A stretch of 64,000 nucleotides of DNA from Adiantum capillus-veneris (lineage: Eukaryota > Streptophyta > Polypodiopsida > Polypodiales > Pteridaceae): contig CM043956.1 in the NCBI GenBank assembly GCA_014529385.2, forward strand, positions 88,097,221 through 88,161,220, written 5' to 3'. Under the pieces are notes generated by a model. It was given only the letters and a program-made list of their open reading frames with translations, did no database searches and was not told the origin of the DNA. Positions 21,806 through 32,414 of this stretch are shown here, one piece after another. Within the stretch, counting starts at the first letter, position 1; the number at the start of each line of letters is the position of its first letter. The position numbers and the translations under genes are program-made.

Positions 21806-22165
21806 ATCAACTCTAAACTTGGCGAAGATTTGGTAGTAAGAATCTACCCTTCAAGATCTTTCTATTGATATATAGCACGCCACAAGATTCCTCATATTTT
21901 GAAAGATTCTATTTTTGATTCTCTAGATTCTAGACAGAGTTGTCACATCACAAGAGAATAAAAAATAGAACTTTCAAAATATGAGGAATCTCACAACGTG
22001 CTATATATCAATAGAAAGAGCTTGAAAAGTAGATTCTAACTGTCAAATCTCCGCCAAGTTTAGAGTTGATTTGCAAAAATTTTACTGCATGCCCGTTTTG
22101 GACATGAGAGAGGAAGTCAAACTTATTATAAGGCCCCTTTGTGAGTCCAAATTTTCCCTAATGCT
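21710..22165. repeat. Large inverted repeat, about 215-bp arms and 28-bp spacer
   Basis: Arm 1 (21710-21924) and arm 2 (21953-22165) are reverse complements with about 90% identity by eye. The outer ends are TAGCATTAGGGAAAATTTGG and its complement. Arm 1 carries, on the minus strand, the coding sequence just before the gypsy-B RNase H. Arm 2 is an inverted copy of that segment placed between the RT and RNase H regions, which breaks the polyprotein. A transcript would fold into a long hairpin. Confidence 0.9.
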
Positions 22166-23419
22166 TAGGAACTTCTACCATTGGTGTCACTCGTTTGCCT
22201 TCTGTGTTCACCTTTAGCTTCTTCTCATAGTGACAATGAGTAAGAATACCTGCTAGACTAGCTCTCGTGGAGTTCTCCACTTGCATAGTGTAATCGAACT
22301 CTTGTAATCTAATGAGCCACTTAGAGATTCTAGATGAGACATCCATGTGCTGCATCACATACGGAAAGACTTCTTCCATTGTTAGAATTACAAAGGGTCT
22401 AGGCAATAGATAAGAGCAGACATTTGTAGTGGTAAACATTAATGTAAGTACCATATGCTCTACCGTGGTGAATCCTTTTTTTGATGGGGTCATGACACAA
22501 CTAGAGAAGTAGATAGGACACATGAAAGAGGTTTGGGGGTCCTTTTGCATTAGTACTTCCCCAAGTGTATCACTTCCTACACTGGGGTTAACATAAAATG
22601 GCTCATCCCATCTAGGGGGTGCAATGGTGGTAAGTGTATCTAGGATTTGTTTCATTTTGTTGAACTGTTGCTCATTTCCTTTGCTCCATAGGAAGACATC
22701 TCTATGGGTGACTTTTTGTAAAGAGATAACCACTTGAGAGAGCAAGTGAATAAACCTGCTCAAGTACCTTACCTTCTGAAGGAAGGAGACCAATTGATTA
22801 GCTGTTGTGGGTGATGACAAAGATACTAAAGCTTGAACCTTACTTGGGTCAACCTCAATTCCTTTGGCTGAAATTACATGGCAGAGAAGAATGACCTTGC
22901 TTTCACCAATGTGATACTTATCTACGTTAAGCTAGCCACCCAAGGCTTGTAGCCTAGACACGCCATCATAGACCTTGCTCAAATGGAGGGTGCGAGAGCT
23001 ATAGATGTAGAAATCATCTATAAAACTCGTACTGACTTACCAAAGTATGTCTCATAGTGTTGGAATGTGGTCAGAGCATTGGTGAGGCCAAAAGGCATCA
23101 CTCTGTAAGCAAAATATCCCCATGGTGTTATGAAGGTTGTCTTTTTATAGTCTTCTTCTCCAATTCTAATGTGGAAGTAGCCTGAGTATCCATCACACAC
23201 TGTATAGCGCTCATGACCTGCTACCTCATTGAGAATCTTGTCTTGGAATGGGAGGGGAAAATGATCCCTCTTTGTTGCTTTATTGAGAGGTTTATAGTCT
23301 ACAAAAACTCTCCAATTACTGTTCTTCTTTGGTATGACCACCACTGGAGAGACCCAATTTGAGTCTTTGACGGGGTAAATGAAACTTGCTTGTAGCAAAT
23401 TCCTTACCTCTTTGAGCAA
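22158..23419 (-). pseudogene. Gypsy-B reverse transcriptase and native RNase H
   Basis: Segment 23419-23018 carries the RT fingers and palm: V-V-V-I-P-K-K, V-D-Y-K-P-L-N, and V-M-P-F-G-L-T-N-A. After a frameshift near 23020 the catalytic box reads F-I-D-D-F. Segment 22820-22158 carries the connection with L-Q-K-V-R-Y-L-S-R-F and then the native RNase H-like region ending near V-P-K-H. At least one further stop lies between the two segments. The catalytic Asp pair is intact. Confidence 0.85.
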
Positions 23420-23575
23420 TGCCTCTTACTGAACTACCCCAAGCCTTCTAAGCTTTTTCACTACAGGCTTACTTCCTTCCTTGAGTCTTATGCAGTGCTG
23501 CAACACTGTGATGCCAGTGATATTTTCATAACCATCAATGAAAATTGTGGTAAAATTACCCAGCATAGAGATGTA

Positions 23576-24352
23576 TTATTCTCTCTCTTCACTAGCCAAC
23601 TCATTGGAGAGCATGCGATGTAACTTACTTGTATCCAACAAGGGTTGCATACCTGATGGTCCCTCTTGGTTCTCTGGTGGTGCTTCAGATTGTGTCAATC
23701 TCTTTGGATCTCTGAGGATGACTCCCATCTCTTTGATGCTACTACCGCTCTCCTCAGGTGTTATCGTCTCTTCTCCCAAGGTGGTCGAAGAGTCACTAGT
23801 GAATTCATCTTCCGATGCTTCCAAGATCATGTTGTGTTGTTTACTAGTCTTCACGTCCTAGAATATGGGCTTTCCCTTAGCATCCTTCATTTGGATCATT
23901 CCGGTACTCCAGTCCTACTTAGCCTCCATTGCCATGAGCCATGGTCTTCCAAGAATGATAGGGTAGCCTTCCCCTTTGTGAGGCATGACAAAAATGTCTA
24001 CCTCTACTTCCGTGCTGAATGCCTTCACCTTGGTTGCATTTACAATGCCTACACACTTCACTTTGATGTTATTTACCATTTTAGCTCGGCAGGGTGCTAG
24101 CCTACGTACCTATAGACCTAGATGGTGCATCATTTTCTCATTCATGATGCATATTTGTGTGCCATCATCTATGTAGATGTTTGAGATGCATATTTGTGCG
24201 CCACCATCTATGTAGATTTTTGAGATGCATTGCCCCTTTATGTGGGCATCCATGATAGGTAGGGTGTCTTCTAGATTCCTCCCAGAGATAGCCCCAACTA
24301 TCCTTGGTCTTGACATTCTAGTACTTACCATCTTCGTCCATTGTCTCCTCAT
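23576..24352 (-). pseudogene. Gypsy-B protease with duplicated active-site strand, plus linker
   Basis: Segment 24352-24110 is a retropepsin-like domain. The active-site strand appears twice in tandem, as I-Y-I-D-G-G-A-Q-I-C-I and I-Y-I-D-D-G-T-Q-I-C-I, owing to an in-frame 39-bp duplication (24146-24184 and 24185-24223). A linker (23854-23576) rich in Ser, Glu and Thr leads toward RT. Frames change between the parts. Confidence 0.7.
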
Positions 24353-24402
24353 CCTAGGTGCAAGATGGAGTAATTGGGCCCAGGTTATTTTTGGACCCTA
24401 CA

Positions 24403-25477
24403 TCAAAAATATTGAACTAGGTCATATGGTTTAGCATACTTGCCCAACAAAAAATCCACGACATTGATCTTCCACCGAGTCTTAGACGCATCCTTGCTAG
24501 ACTCTCCTTTTCCTTTCATCTTTTCCTTGCTTTGAGAGGCCTCTATGTGCCTACCACGCTTCACTCCCATCGCATCCACTTCTTCTACTTTTCCTTTTCC
24601 TTTATCCTTCTCTTTGATGTGCTCTTCTACCTTTGCCTTTCCTTTAGCTTCAAGAGTGATGAAATTCACTGCTTGGTTTCCAACAGGTGGTGGAGGTAGT
24701 GGTGGAATGAGAGGTTGGAGTGGTGGTGGTGGTTGAAGGATTTGGACTAGTGGAATTGACTTTGGTTGCCTAGGCGGTGGTGGCCTCGCCCTTGGTGGAG
24801 ATATTTGATTCTTCCTTACTCATTTATTGAAGTTATGCCTTCTTGGATGAGGACAATAGTACATGCCATGGCCGTCCTCTCTATAGTTGTAACAATGGTA
24901 GTCCTAATTTTGTCTTTGCTGCCCTCTTCCTTGCTCTCGATTTTTGGCAGGTGCATGAACTTGCTACACTAGATGTACTGAAAGATTCTCTAACTAGTTG
25001 GTGATTTGTTGGTTGAGAAGGTCTTGTTGATCTTCAGTCGGTTCCAGTGGCTGGCTCCTCTAGATAGCTGATGCAAGTGCGGGTAGGTGTGGTCAGGCCC
25101 TACCCAATTCCTCTTCCTCGGTAGTTCTGGCTTGTAGATGCAGTTTATTATCTTTAAGGTAGGCTACTTCATTGCTACCTCATATGTAGTAGGAAACCTT
25201 CCCTTCACCTTCTTTTTAAGAATTGGCCACAAACTAGCCACAAACCGGTCTTTCTTTATGAAATTGGGTGGCCCTTTGACCTCCCTCAGCGATGCAACCT
25301 ATCATCCCCATAGATCCATGAACTTTGATTTGTATGCTACATATTCAGCCATACTTCCTTGATTCAACTCCATCATCAATTGCCACAATTTCTCTGATGT
25401 GGTGCCTTCTCCAAAGCGTCTTAGAAATGCTACTCTCAGCAAGTCCCACCTCTCCTTGGTGGCTTGCACCATGGCGG
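24403..25477 (-). pseudogene. Gypsy-B gag, C-terminal part
   Basis: From 25477 the frame reads A-M-V-Q-A-T-K-E-R-W-D-x-L-R-x-A-F-L-R-R-F, a typical retrotransposon gag helix, ending at 25302. Frameshifted continuations reach a zinc-knuckle relic C-Y-N-Y-R-E-D-G-H-G-M-Y-Y-C (about 24920-24870), in which the second Cys is Tyr. A Pro-rich stretch and a Lys/Glu-rich segment (24669-24403) follow. The gag N-terminus lies on the far side of gypsy-A, at 35510-35679. Confidence 0.75.
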
Positions 25478-27492
25478 TGTCGAGAAATTTGCGGTCTTGC
25501 CAGGAAAGCACCGGGCTTATGGCTGTGAGAGTTTGTGAGAGAACTCAACAAAAACTATATGAAGGAGTTAAACCATAGATGCCATGAAGACTAGGGTTTG
25601 GAAAGAAGTGCAATCAAAGAAGACTCACTCTTTCTCTCTTGCACTCACACACACACAAAGAAAGAACGCAAAAGAGAATGTTAAAACAATAGGAAGATGA
25701 AAACATCAAGGCTATGGTCATATCGTATCATGGGTAATATGAAAGGGTTAATGGATGAGTTAATGGCATTCAATCTTGGCTGACCAAATAGGCTACGAAT
25801 TGTTCTTTGGAATTGTAGTTTTGTGCTTACCATAATATAGATATTTTGTCTAGTGATTGGGATTAATTGTGTGTACAAATCCTCTTGGTTCATAGCAAGA
25901 TAACTACGCTTACATCAAAAGAAAAATTATAGTCTATGAGAGGTAGTATGATGGGATCCGGTGATAGAAGTATTTCATTGAGCCTTTCAGGGCCGAAGAG
26001 AAACACTATACGTTGTTGAAAGTGTATTTTACGGCTAATCTATATGTTAATTCTAATAGATTGTACAGAGTGACAGCGATAGAAATGATCATCATGTGGG
26101 TTATTCATCTAGGATAGTATGTGAGAAATGTAGATATGAGAGAAGTGAAGAGATGAGAAGTTTCCCTCCCAAGCCCTATTCTTGCCCGTAGGCAATAAGG
26201 ATACTGCGGGGAGAGATGTACCTGTAGCAAAGAGAACCTAGTGAGCATGAATTACTAAGAATGAAAGAGATAGGTTTGGTTAAGGAGATAAGACTAGATA
26301 CATATATATATATATATATGTTGGATTAGAGATGAAAATGAAAACAACAAGAAATCAAGAAAACATCAATGTAGAACACATTTTACTTGAAACCCTTTGG
26401 CACCATTATTGATGGGAGAGAGAAGAAGAGTGGATAATTCCACTTTGATTGATACACCAAGTGCAAGACCTTCTTTGATTAGAGTTGATCTTCCAAGGTT
26501 AGCTTGTTGCAAGAATGGCTAGTCTCCCTCTAGGAAAAAGAGTAGGCTTGGGTTTATGTTAATGGCTAAGTACAATTAGGCGTTACTACTCACTCCCTCA
26601 TGAATTCCTCTCCTCAATGGCTCAAATGCTTGAGTTCCTTCCAGGAAAGAAGAGGTCCCCTTTTATAGGTGAAGGGAACCCCCAAGGGTTTACACAAGAA
26701 GAGAGGAGCCAGTGTGAATAGGAATTGAAAAAGTTGGAAATGAGCTGTCCTTGCATGATGTGGGCAGACTGGGGTCCAGTATTTTGATCATATCTCCTCA
26801 TCCGTGGCTCCAAATAAAAAAGTAAAAATATGGGCACAAACTTCAGCTCATTAGACAGGATTTTCATTTTTAAATCGTTTTCCAGTTCGGATTGGAACCT
26901 TGTGTAAAAAATTCATCAAAATAGGGTCCATTTATGGCAGCAAAAGTCTTCATGTGGTCTCCTTAGCCTAGACTTTCATTTAATTCCAAAGGACACCTCA
27001 TGCCATATGAAAGCATGACATTGCTCCTTGACAAAGTTTTGTAATCATGCTTGCAATAATGCATTAAAATAAGTGTATCTTTGAAATCATGCCACCTAGT
27101 GTCCCACTAGGATTTGATTCTCTCCTAGTAGCTATTTAAAAAGAAATATAAGAAAAGCATAAAAAATACATAGAATATATATATATTAGAGTTTACCCTA
27201 GATATAGGATCTAGCTAGGGTGTGAGATGATAATGAAATAGTAGAAATAAAGAATCAATGCTTTTTGCCCCAAGTTAAAGAGGCGGAGCTATTGATGCTT
27301 TTCCCATAGTATTTTCTGATGGTAAAGTAAGGATATGTTACCCTTGAGAAAAATAATAGGATGAGATAGAAGGCTTATTATTATACTTAAATATGCATAT
27401 GTACACTATAGGAAATATAATTATGTATCTAAAAAATTACAAGATAGATCTTGTAGCATGCGTTCCCACTATGTACGTGTCACAACACGACA
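25478..27492 (-). repeat. Gypsy-A 3' LTR (2015 bp)
   Basis: Nearly identical to 33499-35509. It starts TGTCGAG and ends CACGACA in plus orientation and includes a (TA)n stretch near 26303-26320 that is longer than in the other LTR. Confidence 0.95.
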
Positions 27493-27507
27493 TCCACCCC
27501 CTCTAAA
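27493..27507 (-). other. Gypsy-A polypurine tract
   Basis: On the minus strand TTTAGAGGGGGTGGA directly abuts the 3' LTR. Confidence 0.85.
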
Positions 27508-27550
27508 CCTGCACATCCTCCGGTATGTGCCACATTGTCTCTTTGTGAGA

Positions 27551-29166
27551 TTAGACCTCTTGTACATCTTCGTTGTCTTCTTCTTCACTGGATGATTCCA
27601 GAGCTTTATGTTCACTTTGATCTTCACCTGTGTTTTTCTCTTCTTCCTCATCAATATCTTCTAGATCATTATCTCCTCTTCTCTTAAACATTTTAATCCT
27701 TTTTCCTGCAATGGGAATCTTTACTTCTGTACCATCTAGTTCAGACAAGCTGTAAGTAGCATTTTCATGCACATGCTTTACAACATATGGTCCAAACCAT
27801 CTTTTCTAGAACTTACGCATGACTGTGTGCTGGTTATCAAGGCTACTATCATACACTAAAACCTAGTCACCTTTGTCAATTGCTTTTCTCCTGAGTCCAT
27901 GTCGCTTATCAAAATAGTCCTTGTTTTTCAACCTTGCATTTTTGAGTCGTTCTTTTGCAGCTTCAATGTCTCCAGGTCTTCTCTCTAGCTGCCTTATACG
28001 CAGTGCAAGGAGATCTTCCCTACTAAGCCCCTCTTGCCAAGGTAGTACATTCCATGTGGGAATTGTATCCTCAATCGACATCACTGGCTTTTGACCATGC
28101 ATTAGCTCCGCAGGCATGTAGCCAGTTACTGAGCTATGTGTTGTACGATCAGCCCATAAAGCATATGGTAACAATTTTGGCCACTCACCAACTCTTCCTT
28201 CGCAAGCCTTGGCCAAAGATTTGATGATAGGAGGATGCCCTCTTTCACTCTTTCCATTGCCTTCAGGGTTGTAAGCTGTAGTAAGAGAAAGCTTGATCCC
28301 TAATCTAGAAAAGAAATCCCTTGCTTCTTCGGCATCCAGTTCACCCCGATCTGCTGTGATTTTTTCCACACAACCATAACGGCAAATCACCTCATCAAGA
28401 AGAAATTTGCACACAGCTTCTGTGGTCTTAGATCTTAATGCTCTTCCTTCAACCTGGTTAGTTAGGTCCTCTCGTGCAAGAACCAAGTATCTCATCTGCC
28501 AGAGTCCAAAAGGCATCGTGACTAGATCCACAACCCATTTATAGTGCATGGCTAGTGGATATGTAGGGTGCAATCCATCAGATGTCGAACATTTGAATAC
28601 ATTTGACAAGTTACACATGACTCTACAAACTGAGATACATCTTTATACATACCCTTCCACCAGTATTTTTCTTTCAACTTGGAGAAGGTTGCCCACACAC
28701 CCCTGTGTCGAGCCCATAGACTCTCATGAAACTCTTGCATGAGCTTTACTTGAGTCTCTTTTTTACATATAACCCGTTGTGGTGTAGCACCCTTTTGTTT
28801 AGGATGCTTCCACAAGTAACCATCCCTTAAAAGGTACCCATATGCTTTCCTGCGTATCCTCTTGAATTCTTGTTCAGACCAATCATCCTGTTTTGTTAGA
28901 GTACTCAAGTACCTTCCAATAGAAAGCCAATCACCTTCATAAAGATCTTTCAAGAACAATTCAAGTGAATTAGTCATGCAGACATTGTTACCTTTGACAT
29001 GAGAGATAGAATAGAATTTTTTGCCTACATCATCTCCCTCATCAATCATTTGTGACTCATCTTCATACCTTGCCCTTGATAGCATATCTACCACTGTATT
29101 GTCTTTACCTGCAATGTGCTTAAACTCGGGATTTAAGGAATTAATGTAGGCAATCCACTGCAACAT
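27551..29166 (-). pseudogene. Gypsy-A integrase
   Basis: Segment 29166-28552 starts at the RNase H/integrase junction and carries the N-terminal zinc-binding region, ending with C-V-T-C. A one-base shift near 28580 leads into the catalytic core (28618-27863), with Asp in V-V-D-L-V, the second Asp in T-A-D-R-G-E-L (R replaces the usual N) and Glu in G-N-G-K-S-E-R-G. In-frame TAGs near 27866 and 27806 break the C-terminal part. That part still reads K-R-W-F-G-P-Y-V-V, the usual integrase C-terminal motif, and ends with an acidic tail at 27551. Confidence 0.85.
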
Positions 29167-29184
29167 CGCAATGTCTGGTGTTGA

Positions 29185-31089
29185 TCAGCTTGTAATCATC
29201 CCAAGAAGTGGTAGACAATTTGTTTCTACAACCACACATGCACCAATTAGGTACTCTTGCCCACTTTTCAAGGCTGTAACCATACCCCATAACTCTCTCT
29301 TTATCTGTGGATAGTTTCTTTGGCGAGCACTTAGTACCTTTGCTCCAAATCTTACCACATACCTGTGTCCTTCTTTGTCTTCTTGCCCTATTGCCCATCC
29401 AATCCTTGTAGGACTGGTATCTACTGTCACAATCACTGGCCTTTGACACTCATAGTCTACCTTTCTCAAATTCGTTGCTGACTGGAGTAACTCCTTTAGC
29501 TTTTTCATGGATTTTACATGTGCTTCTGTCCATTTAAACTTTTGATTCTTTCTAAGCAGCTGATAAAGAGGATCAGCTACATGTGCATAATGTGGAATCC
29601 AAATAACATAGAAGACACATGCTCCCAGAAACCTTCTAACCTCAGTGATGCTAGTGCATGTTTCTTTCATTCTTTGGATGGCATCTACCTTTGATGGACA
29701 AGGTTTCCTACCATATGGCCCGCACATGTGCCCCACAATGAGCACTTCTTTGACACCAAACATAGACTTTTTCCCTGACAATGTAAGATTCACTTCTTCC
29801 AACCTAGACAAAATTTTATCACAATCATTTATGTGATTTACCTCAAACCTGCGACATCCCTTGAGATCCAAAGCTTCATCTTTGTCACTTTCTTCACATC
29901 CTTTGATAGGCAAATCATCAATGAAAGGCATTGTGATTTGAGGAATAAATTCACGTAAGACCTTATTCATCCCATTCATCATATGTGCAACCGAGTTGGT
30001 TGCTCCCTGTGGCAAGGTACACATCCTTACCAAACCCAAAGGTGTCCTCATGGTTTTCAAGTCTCTGCTTTCGATTGCAAGCTGAAATTGATCATACCCT
30101 GAGTAGAGATCCCCCATTGAGTAGATTGCGCTCCTTGCAAACGCCTCTGCAAATTCATCCACAATTGGATCCGTACCTACATTTCTAATTGTCACCTTGT
30201 TCACTGGTTGCATATCTTGGATGAAGCGTAGAGAACCATTCTTCTTTGGAACTGTGAACCACCTGTTTGAGTATGGAGCACAAGAAGGCTCCAAGATTCC
30301 CATTTTGATTTTCTCATTCAGTAGCTCTACTGGCAAATGAGCCTTTGGAACCGGAATAGGCCACAGATTCCAAGGCACATGAGGTATTGTGAAAATTACC
30401 ATAGGAGCTACAATATAAGGATCAACACATCCTATCTCATGTGGCTCAAATGCAAAAGCCTTACCATGCTTTGAAAGCATTTCTTTGAAGCACTTTGTCT
30501 CCTCCTGTGTTAGAAACTCCTCGCAACCAATCTGCAACTCTTGAAAAGACTCCTTTGTGAAGGTATGCGCGATCTTTTTAGGATTCCGCAAACTTGGTTG
30601 TAAAGAAGCATGTTCAATATTTTCCCTGTTGTTGGGTGGTAAGGGTGAAGCTACTGGTTTCACCTTCTTTGCTACACTCTTGTATTTAGTTTCAACATGG
30701 ACTTCTGGGCCAACTGTTTGGCTTTCTTTAAAGGCTTCTATTACTTGATACATTTCCATAGAGCAAACTTCCACAACTTCATTTTCAAGATGCAAACTAG
30801 ACCTCATTATAGCATCAAGCTCACCCATAGTATCTACAAAAGAAACTTGCTCACACAAACCCAAAACATTTTCAGTAGGCTTTAGCAACCCACTCTTTTT
30901 CATGCCTATTTGTACATTATGCACATATTGCCTCTCATACCTCTTCAAATCTTCAAGTTTTGTAAAACATACTGATCCATTCCTTGTTACCAAGGAGCTC
31001 ATTGAGAAAGTTTCACCTATTTTTGGATCAGGCGAGACCCTTTTTCTTTCTGTACCACTGCAATCCTGCTTTACAATGGTACTTGGCAA
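29185..31089 (-). CDS. Gypsy-A reverse transcriptase and RNase H (634 codons open)
   Basis: One open frame carries about 200 residues of linker and then RT: W-F-T-V-P-K-K-N-G-S-L-R-F-I-Q-D, motif A in M-G-D-L-Y-S-G-Y-D, L-P-Q-G-A-T-N-S, and the catalytic box P-F-I-D-D-L-P at about residue 390. The thumb has F-L-G-A-C. RNase H follows, with V-T-V-D-T-S and N-Y-P-Q-I-K-R-E-L; a normally acidic site near the end reads E-T-N-C. An in-frame TGA at about 29185 separates it from integrase in the same frame. The box P-F-I-D-D-x-P differs from the Y-x-D-D of most plant gypsy elements and resembles fungal Ty3/gypsy RTs as I know them. Confidence 0.9.
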   Translation of the reverse strand: MPSTIVKQDCSGTERKRVSPDPKIGETFSMSSLVTRNGSVCFTKLEDLKRYERQYVHNVQIGMKKSGLLKPTENVLGLCEQVSFVDTMGELDAIMRSSLHLENEVVEVCSMEMYQVIEAFKESQTVGPEVHVETKYKSVAKKVKPVASPLPPNNRENIEHASLQPSLRNPKKIAHTFTKESFQELQIGCEEFLTQEETKCFKEMLSKHGKAFAFEPHEIGCVDPYIVAPMVIFTIPHVPWNLWPIPVPKAHLPVELLNEKIKMGILEPSCAPYSNRWFTVPKKNGSLRFIQDMQPVNKVTIRNVGTDPIVDEFAEAFARSAIYSMGDLYSGYDQFQLAIESRDLKTMRTPLGLVRMCTLPQGATNSVAHMMNGMNKVLREFIPQITMPFIDDLPIKGCEESDKDEALDLKGCRRFEVNHINDCDKILSRLEEVNLTLSGKKSMFGVKEVLIVGHMCGPYGRKPCPSKVDAIQRMKETCTSITEVRRFLGACVFYVIWIPHYAHVADPLYQLLRKNQKFKWTEAHVKSMKKLKELLQSATNLRKVDYECQRPVIVTVDTSPTRIGWAIGQEDKEGHRYVVRFGAKVLSARQRNYPQIKRELWGMVTALKSGQEYLIGACVVVETNCLPLLGMITS

Positions 31090-32414
31090 AAACCCATCAT
31101 TTCTCTATGATCATGAAACTCTTTTCTTACCTTTGGTAGAGGATGTTCTCTGAGGTTGTCACGATTTATTTCATGGTTTACACAAACTGTGAGAAATTGG
31201 ACAACACGTTTACCATCTTTGCTACGTATCCTAACATATGCTGAACCATCGTCCATTACCTTTGTTTCCATTCAAACTCCCACAATGTAGGGTTGTCCAA
31301 GGATGAGATGATATGAAGATGTATCCTGTACAAAGAAGTTTTGTTCAATCTTTACATCACCTATTGTTACCATCACACCTGGACATGCTGCATACAATTC
31401 GTCGGATGAATTGTTTGCCACTTTTACCATCCAGCCATGATCTGTGTCCATCGGCCATTTGCACTTGTTGTAGAGACTCTTTGACATTATGTTTATTTCT
31501 AAACCATGGTCAATCAAGGCAACAAATGGCTCTTCAAGATCACCTACCTTGACCAAAGTTTCTGTAGTAGCCCTTGCCCAATGACTTTGTGAATAGTAAC
31601 TCCTAGGAATATCTTCAACTTCTTCATCATCATTTGAGAAATACACTTGCTTCACTCTCCCACTAGATTGGTAGCATCCTACCACAGCTCCATCATTCTC
31701 CTTATTTTGCAGTTGCATCCCTTGTGTCTTTGAGGTTTCCCCTTCAACCTGTGGACGAGAAACTTCAGCAAGGGTTTGCCTCTTTCTCTTGATGATGTCA
31801 ATGATCTCCTCTTGGAATTCACGCTTTGCAATGCCAAGAACTTCTCCCAGAGTAAACTCAATCTTGCTATTCAAGATCCTTTCCTCCAAGACTTTCTTTA
31901 AATCTGTAGCAACCTCATTATCAGATTGTAGTTTATAAGTTGGGCCTTTTGTCTTACCTTTCGTTGGCTCTTTCTTCTTTCCTATTGTAGACTCCTCCAT
32001 GAGTACTTCAGGTGGAGATTCTCCTTGTGTTGAGGGTGTTTGAGAAGGCATGGAGTCGCTTCTTCCCCCACTTCTAGAAGCTCTTTTTGATGGTCCTTCA
32101 TCAGCATTCTCACGTCTGCGCTTCTCTTCTACAATTGCCTCATTTTGTTGGCATTTTGTAATGTAGGCATGCATTGACAATGAGTCCACTGGATCATTCT
32201 ATCTTGTTTCTAGACGTATGCAATCACCTGCTTCATGTAGAATATCTTTTGTAAGCTTTCCCTTTTTAGCTAATTGCATGACATTTGGCCAAATTTGACC
32301 ATGATGGTCACTCACCTCTTCATCACAAAAATGTTCAATTTTTACTCCATAAGTAGCTGCCTCAACTGAAGAGGTGGCATGCTTGGTTGCCATATCTTCA
32401 ACTAAGGTTTGCAT
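31071..32414 (-). pseudogene. Gypsy-A protease region
   Basis: A single frame broken by TAG near 32199 and TGA 31272-31274 (probably CGA to TGA). A charged linker precedes an aspartic protease domain with A-L-I-D-H-G-L-E-I-N-I-M at about 31490-31530, the flap region, and I-L-G-Q-P-Y-I as the family's I-L-G-R/x-P motif. The catalytic triad is D-H-G instead of D-T/S-G. Gag lies in another frame and overlaps by 13 bp. A G5 run at the junction suggests a lost G, so the ancestor was probably one polyprotein. Confidence 0.82.

Noticed and set aside
21710-22165. Inverted repeat considered as a MITE or DNA transposon with terminal inverted repeats
   Set aside because: The arms are gypsy-B coding sequence, the spacer is only 28 bp, and no target duplication is seen.
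25681-25893. 70-codon minus ORF repeated at 33702-33914
   Set aside because: It lies inside the gypsy-A LTRs and recurs only because the LTRs are duplicates.
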